From an uncultured Methanobrevibacter sp. (GTDB lineage: Archaea; Methanobacteriota; Methanobacteria; Methanobacteriales; Methanobacteriaceae): DNA of 11,931 nt. The stretch's first letter is position 1. Every line of letters starts with the position of its first letter. Positions 6,466-11,931 of the stretch are shown here, piece after piece. The translations under genes and the position numbers were made by a program. The notes under the pieces are model-generated. The model saw only the letters and a program-made list of their open reading frames with translations. It was not told where the DNA came from and did not search any database. Location of the stretch: contig ONQL01000057.1 of NCBI GenBank assembly GCA_900319985.1, forward strand, positions 1 through 11,931, in the 5' to 3' direction.

Positions 6466-7383
6466 ATGTCATTCAATAAAAGCCAAATAGAAAAACTAGA
6501 AAAAAGTGGATATAGATTCGTCGGACAACATGGACATGCTGCAGTCAAGACATGCCACTGGACACGCCAAAGCATAGGAGACAAAGGAGTTTGCTATAAA
6601 GAAAAATTCTACGGCATCAAATCCCACAGATGTTTGCAGATGTCTCCAGCAGTCCCAAATTGCCAGCAGGAATGTGAATTCTGTTGGAGAGATTTAACCT
6701 ATACCCAAACCAAGTGGGAAGATGATGAATACGATGACCCAAAAACAATAGTTGATGAAGCTATCAAAGCACAAAATAATTTATTATGCGGATTTTATGG
6801 AAATGACAAAGCCAATAAGAAAAAGTTGGAAGAAATGAAAAGGCCAACCAATGCAGCCATTTCTCTTGCTGGAGAACCGACACTTTACCCAAAAATTGAT
6901 GAACTGATTGGTGAGTTCAATCGCCGTGATTTTACAACTTTTGTAGTCAGCAATGGCCAGTGTGTAGACAGATTAAGAAATCTGGAAAACGATCCTTACC
7001 AACTATACCTTTCCTTAGATGCACCTGATGAGAAAACATTTAATGACGTGTGCAGACCAAGAATAAACAATGCTTGGAGCAATTTAAATGAATCACTTGA
7101 AACATTATCAAGTTTTAACTCACGCACATGCATAAGAAATACCTGCGTTAAGGGAAGGAATATGGAAAATCCAGAGGAATATGCCAAACTGATTCAAAAA
7201 GCAGACCCTGATTTTGTGGAAGTAAAAGCGTATATGTGTGTTGGTTCATCCAGAGACAGACTAACACTAGACAACATGCCGACCTTCGATGAAGTTGCAG
7301 ATTTCGCAACAAAAATAGGAAATGAATGCGGTAGAGAAATAGTAAACGAATCTGAAATTAGTCGAGTCGTATTGCTAAAATAG
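6466..7383 (+). CDS. taw1: S-adenosyl-L-methionine-dependent tRNA 4-demethylwyosine synthase Taw1 (archaeal TYW1)
   Basis: Taw1 is a radical SAM enzyme that condenses pyruvate carbons with N1-methylguanosine at position 37 of tRNA-Phe, forming the tricyclic 4-demethylwyosine base. The 305-residue length fits archaeal TYW1, which lacks the flavodoxin domain of the eukaryotic enzyme. The radical SAM cluster motif is C66-x3-C70-x2-C73. Cys30, Cys43 and Cys56 match the three cysteines that bind the second [4Fe-4S] cluster in characterised archaeal enzymes. Other family marks are GQHGHAAVKTCHWTR (20-34), the SAM-binding AGEPT (135-139) and LYLSLDAP (180-187). The ATG at 6466 agrees with the TATA spacing. 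It is divergent from the restriction-modification genes and convergent with sucC, so it looks monocistronic. Confidence 0.95.
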   Translation: MSFNKSQIEKLEKSGYRFVGQHGHAAVKTCHWTRQSIGDKGVCYKEKFYGIKSHRCLQMSPAVPNCQQECEFCWRDLTYTQTKWEDDEYDDPKTIVDEAIKAQNNLLCGFYGNDKANKKKLEEMKRPTNAAISLAGEPTLYPKIDELIGEFNRRDFTTFVVSNGQCVDRLRNLENDPYQLYLSLDAPDEKTFNDVCRPRINNAWSNLNESLETLSSFNSRTCIRNTCVKGRNMENPEEYAKLIQKADPDFVEVKAYMCVGSSRDRLTLDNMPTFDEVADFATKIGNECGREIVNESEISRVVLLK

Positions 7384-7457
7384 CCAATATCTAAATTTTA
7401 AAATAAGATAAAATCTTTAAAAATAGTATTGAATGTATTGCAATGGAATAGGTTTAG

Positions 7458-7486
7458 TTACCATTATGGAAAAACCATAATGATAA
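7458..7486 (-). repeat. Hairpin downstream of sucC
   Basis: A 12-base inverted repeat with a five-base loop: TTACCATTATGG (7458-7469) and CCATAATGATAA (7475-7486). The single imperfect position is C opposite A in plus-strand RNA but G-U in minus-strand RNA, where the loop is UUUUU. The stem is therefore complete only as minus-strand RNA, about 100 bases after the sucC stop. Confidence 0.5.
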
Positions 7487-7491
7487 CACTG

Positions 7492-7497
7492 ATTTTT
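7492..7497 (+). terminator. Oligo-T tract after taw1
   Basis: Six T on the plus strand, just after the hairpin at 7458-7486 and 109 bases past the taw1 stop. The rest of the 201-base gap between taw1 and sucC holds no ORF that I can support. Confidence 0.35.
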
Positions 7498-7525
7498 TAC
7501 ATGCAAAACAACTTTTAAATACAAT

Positions 7526-7560
7526 AATCTATTTCCTGTTTCAAATGGGAATAATAGATT
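7526..7560 (-). terminator. Hairpin close to the sucC stop
   Basis: AATCTATTTCC (7526-7536) pairs with GGAATAATAGATT (7548-7560) except for a small bulge, with an 11-base loop. It lies 25 bases past the sucC stop and may be the 3' stabilising or terminating structure of the kor-sucC transcript. No strong T run follows at once on the minus strand, so termination here is uncertain. Confidence 0.35.
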
Positions 7561-7584
7561 TGTTTGATTTGAAAGTGAAGAGAA

Positions 7585-8703
7585 TTATTTGCCTTCAGCC
7601 TTTAATTCATTGCATAATTCAACAGCTTTTAGAGCAGCCTTTTCCATTGAAACCTCATATGAAATACCAGCTTCCTCTAAAAGTCTTTGACCTTCTTTTT
7701 CATTAGTTCCAGTCAATCTAATTACAATGTGGACATCTCTTTCTATATTTTCCAATGCTTTAATAACACCGCGAGCAACATCATCCGCCTTGGTGATTCC
7801 TCCTAAAACATTTAGGAAAACCACTTTAACAGGGTCATAATTCAATACGATATTTAAAGCCTGATTAATAATCTTTTCTGAAGCTCCACCACCAATATCT
7901 AAAAATGTAGCTGGTTCACCACCGTTAAGCTTGATCATGTCCATAGCTGTTAATGTTAAACCTGCACCATTACCGATAACAGCAATATCTCCATCCAACT
8001 GTACAAAATCAACAGCTTTTTTCTTATAATGCATTCTTTCAACTAAATCCTGATGCCTGTATAAGGAATCATTTTCAACAACCAATTTAGCATCAGCAGC
8101 AATTAATCCGTCAGGAGTTGAAACCAATGGATTAATTTCAGCAGTGTCTGCATCATATTTTTCAAATACATTATATAATTTCCAAATTATGTCCCCCATT
8201 GGAGAAATTAATTCTGATGGAACACCCATTCTACGAGCAATTTCACGTGCTTCATATGGTAAAAATTCAATCAAAGGATTTGGATAGTATTTGATGATTT
8301 TTTCAGGGTTTGTTTTTGCTAAATTTTCAATTTCAACCCCACCTTCATTACTTGCTAAAATAACTGGCCTTCTTGCACCCCTGTCAATGGATACTGTTAC
8401 GAAAAATTCATTGGCAATATCAGCTCTTTCTTCGATTAAAAGATGTTTTACCTTTTCGCCTTTTATTTCCATTCCTAAAATTTCATCAGCAACTGTAAAA
8501 GCTTCACCAGGGTTTTTTGCAAATTTAACACCACCTGCTTTACCTCTGCCCCCAGTTAAGACTTGTGCTTTGACAACGACTGGAACTTTCATTTCAGAAG
8601 AAATGGTCATAGCTTCCTCTGGAGAATAAGCTACATGCCCTTCTAAAATTGGTATATTTTCTTGACTAAAAATTTGTTTTGCTACGTTTTCAAAAAATCT
8701 CAT
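7585..8703 (-). CDS. sucC: Succinate--CoA ligase [ADP-forming], beta subunit
   Basis: SucC is the ATP-grasp beta subunit of succinyl-CoA synthetase, which makes succinyl-CoA from succinate, CoA and ATP in the reductive TCA direction. The 372-residue protein shows KAQVLTGGRGKAGG (45-58) of the nucleotide site, AEINPLV (188-194) and AADAKL (202-207) with the metal-binding Asn/Asp, then the C-terminal CoA-ligase half with GNGAGL (244-249), DIGGGA (269-274), GGITK (301-305) and RLTGTN (329-334). It follows korC by eight bases with an AGGTG Shine-Dalgarno. No sucD (alpha subunit) is in the window, so its partner must be encoded elsewhere. Its product is the substrate of the Kor complex encoded just upstream. 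Confidence 0.95.
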   Translation of the reverse strand: MRFFENVAKQIFSQENIPILEGHVAYSPEEAMTISSEMKVPVVVKAQVLTGGRGKAGGVKFAKNPGEAFTVADEILGMEIKGEKVKHLLIEERADIANEFFVTVSIDRGARRPVILASNEGGVEIENLAKTNPEKIIKYYPNPLIEFLPYEAREIARRMGVPSELISPMGDIIWKLYNVFEKYDADTAEINPLVSTPDGLIAADAKLVVENDSLYRHQDLVERMHYKKKAVDFVQLDGDIAVIGNGAGLTLTAMDMIKLNGGEPATFLDIGGGASEKIINQALNIVLNYDPVKVVFLNVLGGITKADDVARGVIKALENIERDVHIVIRLTGTNEKEGQRLLEEAGISYEVSMEKAALKAVELCNELKAEGK

Positions 8704-8711
8704 TATAACAC

Positions 8712-9260
8712 CTATTCAACTAAATCAAATCCTGCCTCTAAAGCTTGAATATTTTTCTTTTCAGTTCCTTTAGGAACACTATCTTCCACAGCTTTAATAA
8801 CAGCTTCTTTAGATATGATTTTAGTAATTTTTGTAATGACTCCAACCATGACAATATTAGCTACAATTTTGAGTCCTATATCCTCCATTGCAGTTTTTGT
8901 AGCCGGAGCTTCATAAACTTCAATATTATGCTCTTCAATAAAATCCCTAACATCCTCGACATCAGTTGTTCCAGGATCAACAATTAAAGTTCCATTATCC
9001 TTTAAGTCAACAATATATTTTATTAAAGCCTCATTTGACATTGCAACTAAAACATCGAGGCTTTGAACTTTAGGATATTCTATTAATTTATTATCTATGA
9101 CAACTTCGCATTTGGAAGCTCCACCACGAGCTTCAGGACCATAAGATTGGGTTTGAACAGCTTCATTCCCATCAAATAAACTTGCAGCTTTACCCAAAAT
9201 AATTCCTGCAAGAATAATTCCTTGACCTCCGAATCCACATATTCTAATTTCTGTTCTCAT
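8712..9260 (-). CDS. korC: 2-oxoglutarate:ferredoxin oxidoreductase, gamma subunit
   Basis: KorC is the gamma subunit of 2-oxoglutarate synthase, which carboxylates succinyl-CoA using reduced ferredoxin. The 182-residue length is standard. The gamma-family signature GFGGQGIILAG (9-19) is followed by QTQSYGPEARGGASKCEV (36-53). The ATG at 9260 has an AGGTGA Shine-Dalgarno in the eight-base gap after korB. Homologous gamma subunits occur in pyruvate and 2-oxoisovalerate oxidoreductases; the choice of 2-oxoglutarate rests on the korDABC-sucC gene order. Confidence 0.92.
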   Translation of the reverse strand: MRTEIRICGFGGQGIILAGIILGKAASLFDGNEAVQTQSYGPEARGGASKCEVVIDNKLIEYPKVQSLDVLVAMSNEALIKYIVDLKDNGTLIVDPGTTDVEDVRDFIEEHNIEVYEAPATKTAMEDIGLKIVANIVMVGVITKITKIISKEAVIKAVEDSVPKGTEKKNIQALEAGFDLVE

Positions 9261-9268
9261 ATTTTCAC

Positions 9269-10129
9269 CTAGAATTCTGTTTCATATGCAGAATTAACAA
9301 CAGTTTTATCACCTGAATTTTCAACACTGAATTTTTCAAGTACATCGCTGAGTTCATCCCTATGTTTATTAGCAAATTCACCAACAACAATTTTATCTTT
9401 TAACTCTTTTTCAGACATTCTATCTGCAGCAGATTTAAATACAGTATTGGCCCTCATAACTGCAGCCATAGCAGTAGGAGTCCTAAGCTTATTTTTACGA
9501 CCGAAATAAGTAGGACATAAACTAACAACTTCAACAAATGAAAAACCAGGAGTTTTTAAAGCCGCCTTAATAGACAATACCAAATTTTCCATTTCAGTTA
9601 TTGTCCATCTTGCAGAGTAACTTGCACCTGCAGCAGCAACAACCTCAGCCAGATTAAATGGAGTATCATAGTTTCCATACGGAGCGGTTGTTGCAACAAT
9701 GCCTTTAGGAGAAGTAGGGCTAACTTGACCACCAGTCATTCCATAAATGTTATTATTAATACAGATTACTGTAAGATCCAAATTTCTTCTAGCTGCATGA
9801 ATTAAGTGATTACCCCCAATAGAAGCAGCATCACCATCACCAGAAAATACAACAACATCCAAACCTTTATTAGCAATTTTCAAACCGGTTGCGAATGTCA
9901 ATGCACGTCCATGAGTAGTGTGAAGAGAGTCACATTTTATGTATCCAGGAATTCTTGAGGAACAACCGATTCCTGAAACCATTGCAATATTATCAAAATC
10001 CATTTCCGCTTTTTCCATAGCTTCTAAAAAAGCACTCATAACTGACCCATTACTACAACCTGGACAGAAAATATGTGGAAGTCTTTCTTCCCTCATATAA
10101 GAAAGATATTTACTATTTTTTTCAGCCAT
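9269..10129 (-). CDS. korB: 2-oxoglutarate:ferredoxin oxidoreductase, beta (TPP-binding) subunit
   Basis: KorB binds thiamine diphosphate in the catalytic core of 2-oxoglutarate:ferredoxin oxidoreductase. The TPP/Mg motif runs from GDGD (97-100) to NNNIYGMTGGQ (125-135). CPGC (22-25) and GIGCSSR (53-59) are family marks of the beta subunits. At 286 residues its length is typical. The start ATG overlaps the korA stop by one base (TAATG) and is preceded by GGGTGA, so translation is probably coupled. The cofactor it needs is the end product of the thiM-thiE pathway elsewhere in the window, but nothing suggests a direct regulatory link. Confidence 0.95.
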   Translation of the reverse strand: MAEKNSKYLSYMREERLPHIFCPGCSNGSVMSAFLEAMEKAEMDFDNIAMVSGIGCSSRIPGYIKCDSLHTTHGRALTFATGLKIANKGLDVVVFSGDGDAASIGGNHLIHAARRNLDLTVICINNNIYGMTGGQVSPTSPKGIVATTAPYGNYDTPFNLAEVVAAAGASYSARWTITEMENLVLSIKAALKTPGFSFVEVVSLCPTYFGRKNKLRTPTAMAAVMRANTVFKSAADRMSEKELKDKIVVGEFANKHRDELSDVLEKFSVENSGDKTVVNSAYETEF

Positions 10130-11262
10130 TATTCACCCTCCGCTCTTTTAATTCCAGATATAATTTCATCAGGAGTTGGTAACAATCCTCCAATTTTGCC
10201 CATGAAATGAACTCTGGTCTGCAATTTCAGCAACCTATCAACTTCATAATACATTTGCCCTAAATTCATTTCAACGACAATGACATGTTTTGCACCTTCA
10301 GTCAATTCAAGAATTTGTTTTTCTGGGAAAGGCCATGGAGTATCAATTTTTATATAACCTACCTTTTTACCTTCTTTTCTTATTTTAAGAACAGCCTCAA
10401 TGACTGCACGTGTAGGAGAACCATATGAAATAATTATTGTATCCGCATCATCACAGAATTGAGAAAATACAGAGGATATCTTATCCCTATTATTTAAGAC
10501 CTTATTACATAACCTTTGAACAAGCCTATCGTGAGCATCAGGATCGTTTGTATCAGGATAACCTCTTTCATCGTGAGTTAAACCGGTGACATGAATATTG
10601 AATCCATCTCCAAATGCAGGCATAGGAGTTGTTCCATCTTCAACATATTTATAAGGCAGATAATCATCAGTCAATTCTGGCCTTTTACGAGGAACTATGT
10701 TAATTTTGCTTTCATCAATATGCATTTTTTCTCTCATGTGCCCCATAGTTTCATCAGTCATCAAAAATACTGGTACACGATATTCTTCAGCCAAGTTGAA
10801 AGCTTTGATTGTGAAATAGAAAAATTCTTCAACACTGGAAGGAGATAATGCAATAGGTTCATAATCCCCGTGAGAACCCCAACGGGCTTGCATCATATCA
10901 CCTTGAGCACCCATTGTCGGTTGAGCTGTTGAAGGAGACCCTCTTTGAACATCAACAATAACAAGAGGAGTTTCAGTCATGAAAGCATAACCGATATTTT
11001 CTTGCATTAATGATAAACCAGGACCGGAAGTAGCAGTCATTGCTTTTGTTCCTCCCCATGAAGCGCCTATAATTGCACCCATAGATGCAATTTCATCTTC
11101 CATTTGAACAAAAGAACCACCGACCTTCGGTAAATCTTTAGCTAATGTTTCTGCAATTTCAGTAGATGGAGTTATTGGATAACCAGCGAAAAACCTACAA
11201 CCCGCTGCAATTGCTCCTTTAGCACATGCTTCATTACCTTGTATAAAAAATTCTTCAGCCAT
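10129..11262 (-). CDS. korA: 2-oxoglutarate:ferredoxin oxidoreductase, alpha subunit
   Basis: KorA is the large subunit of 2-oxoglutarate synthase, carrying the substrate-binding pyrimidine-domain half. Counting from the chosen start (377 residues), family motifs are GYPITPSTEI (27-36), QMEDEIAS (53-60) with the conserved acidic residue for TPP activation, TATSGPGLSLMQENIG (77-92) and VQRGSPSTAQPT (105-116). The frame is open to a GTG at 11271, but that codon lies within the Shine-Dalgarno itself: TAGGTG covers the korD stop and sits seven bases before the ATG at 11262, which is therefore the start. The Shine-Dalgarno overlapping the upstream stop shows tight operon packing. Confidence 0.94.
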   Translation of the reverse strand: MAEEFFIQGNEACAKGAIAAGCRFFAGYPITPSTEIAETLAKDLPKVGGSFVQMEDEIASMGAIIGASWGGTKAMTATSGPGLSLMQENIGYAFMTETPLVIVDVQRGSPSTAQPTMGAQGDMMQARWGSHGDYEPIALSPSSVEEFFYFTIKAFNLAEEYRVPVFLMTDETMGHMREKMHIDESKINIVPRKRPELTDDYLPYKYVEDGTTPMPAFGDGFNIHVTGLTHDERGYPDTNDPDAHDRLVQRLCNKVLNNRDKISSVFSQFCDDADTIIISYGSPTRAVIEAVLKIRKEGKKVGYIKIDTPWPFPEKQILELTEGAKHVIVVEMNLGQMYYEVDRLLKLQTRVHFMGKIGGLLPTPDEIISGIKRAEGE

Positions 11263-11271
11263 TTTTAACAC

Positions 11272-11538
11272 CTATTTTTTCCCCTTTGTGAAATTCGGAT
11301 TGAAATTGATATCATTATCATCTTTCATCCACCAATTTTCAGGCAAGTCCACCACAATAGCTTGGTCAGGACATGCTATTTCACAAGTGCCACACTTTGT
11401 ACATCTCTCTTCAAACTTAACAAAAGGCAATTGAACTCCTTTTTTATTAATTTCGGAAGATATTGCATATACATTTTTATAACACATAAATAAGCAAAGG
11501 TGGCATCCTTTACACAAATCTTCGTCAATAATAATCAA
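11272..11538 (-). CDS. korD: 2-oxoglutarate:ferredoxin oxidoreductase, delta (ferredoxin-type) subunit
   Basis: KorD is the small iron-sulfur subunit that links the Kor core to ferredoxin. Two [4Fe-4S] motifs are readable: C9, C12, C15 with C19, and C46, C49, C52 with C56 followed by Pro. The 88-residue length fits the delta subunit of this complex. The start is TTG at 11538, supported by AGGAGA at 11552-11547; the next Met is residue 18, beyond the first cysteines. It is the first gene of the korDABC-sucC operon, and its leader faces the fumarase gene across 144 bases. Confidence 0.93.
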   Translation of the reverse strand: MIIIDEDLCKGCHLCLFMCYKNVYAISSEINKKGVQLPFVKFEERCTKCGTCEIACPDQAIVVDLPENWWMKDDNDINFNPNFTKGKK

Positions 11539-11584
11539 TTTTAAAATCTCCTAAAAAATCTATAATAAATAAATACAGATTATG

Positions 11585-11594
11585 AAATATATTT
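11585..11594 (-). promoter_or_regulatory. Candidate TATA box for korDABC-sucC
   Basis: The minus strand reads AAATATATTT; a start near 11563 would leave about 25 leader bases that include the korD Shine-Dalgarno. A second candidate, ATATTTAAATG near 11604-11614, would give a longer leader. The two cannot be separated by reading alone. Confidence 0.4.
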
Positions 11595-11651
11595 GTTAAT
11601 AAACATTTAAATATCTTATTAAAAAATCGTGATAATATCAAAAAACAAAAA

Positions 11652-11660
11652 TTTATTAAA
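11652..11660 (+). promoter_or_regulatory. Candidate TATA box for fumB
   Basis: TTTATTAAA is centred 27 bases before the fumarase ATG, which fits a leaderless transcript; no Shine-Dalgarno precedes the ATG. Another AT-rich match (TTATATAAG) lies too close to the ATG to serve. Confidence 0.35.
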
Positions 11661-11682
11661 AAAAATAATATTATATAAGACC

Positions 11683-11931
11683 ATGAAAAAATTAACAACA
11701 CCCATATCGGATAGTGATTTGGAAGACATTAATGTTGGTGACCAGATTACAATTTCTGGAACCATATATACCGGCCGTGATGCTGCACTACCCCAATTAG
11801 TCAAATTAATCAAGAAAGATGAAGTACCATTTGACATGAACGGAATGGTCATAATGCACACTGCATTCAGCGATGCGGGAATAGCTCCTACAACAAGCAA
11901 TAAAGAGGAAATTGAATTCACAATTCCTTTT
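11683..11931 (+). CDS. fumB: Fumarate hydratase (class I), beta subunit, N-terminal part
   Basis: The first 83 codons of a gene running off the right edge, translating from MKKLTTPISDSDLEDI. The stretch VGDQITISGTIYTGRDAALP (residues 18-37) is the signature of the beta (C-terminal domain) subunit of two-subunit class I fumarases and related L-tartrate dehydratases, and the later NGMVIMHTA and DAGIAPTT segments agree. Class I fumarase is an iron-sulfur enzyme that hydrates fumarate to malate or, in the reductive direction, dehydrates malate. The alpha subunit is not in the window. Divergent placement beside korDABC-sucC supports fumarase over tartrate dehydratase, since these enzymes share the reductive TCA route. 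Confidence 0.88.
   Translation, partial: MKKLTTPISDSDLEDINVGDQITISGTIYTGRDAALPQLVKLIKKDEVPFDMNGMVIMHTAFSDAGIAPTTSNKEEIEFTIPF

Noticed and set aside
8291..8629. 112-codon frame antisense to sucC
   Set aside because: It lies wholly within the sucC ATP-grasp coding region and shows no domain.
11263..11271. GTG start for korA three codons upstream
   Set aside because: The GTG is part of the AGGTG Shine-Dalgarno that correctly serves the ATG at 11262.
11619..11921. Open frame of 100 codons antisense to the fumarase start
   Set aside because: It covers the recognisable fumarase beta-subunit N-terminus and the divergent promoter region, with no plausible protein features.

Overview
The window looks like chromosomal DNA of a low-GC methanogenic archaeon of the order Methanobacteriales, most likely Methanobrevibacter or a close relative. 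The evidence is an archaeal RNA polymerase subunit H gene, an archaeal-type wyosine enzyme (Taw1), short archaeal triosephosphate isomerase and phosphoglycerate kinase, and a korDABC-sucC operon. tRNA genes carry no encoded CCA, and TATA-like boxes lie about 25-30 bases before several starts. The genus is an inference from gene content and AT-richness; no marker in the window fixes it.

Layout. Bases 1-990 (minus strand) carry tRNA-Thr(UGU), tRNA-Tyr(GUA), tRNA-Asp(GUC), a damaged or overlapping tRNA-Lys(UUU), then rpoH, then the start signals of a further unit running off the left edge. Bases 1105-2588 (plus) hold thiM-thiE, joined by an ATGA overlap, for thiamine phosphate synthesis with thiazole salvage. 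They converge on tpiA-pgk (minus, 2623-4538), two central carbon genes. Bases 4585-6334 (minus) hold a two-gene type II restriction-modification module, endonuclease followed by methyltransferase, immediately upstream of tpiA. Taw1 (6466-7383, plus) diverges from it. Bases 7585-11538 (minus) are a tight five-gene operon, korD-korA-korB-korC-sucC. The class I fumarase beta-subunit gene starts divergently at 11683 and runs off the right edge.

The right half is a metabolic block of the reductive (incomplete) TCA route of methanogens. Fumarase acts on the fumarate/malate step, SucC is half of succinyl-CoA synthetase, and KorABCD makes 2-oxoglutarate from succinyl-CoA. First genes of units often lack a Shine-Dalgarno and have a TATA box about 27 bases upstream, which suggests leaderless mRNAs. 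Internal genes have clear Shine-Dalgarno sequences.

Most of the window is ordinary conserved chromosome. The parts that deserve a second look are the tRNA-Asp/tRNA-Lys junction, where the lysine tRNA has no proper 5' end; the restriction-modification module; a nine-codon leader ORF at the left edge; a GC-rich palindrome just before tRNA-Tyr; and hairpins downstream of sucC. I saw no CRISPR array, insertion sequence, prophage gene or riboswitch.
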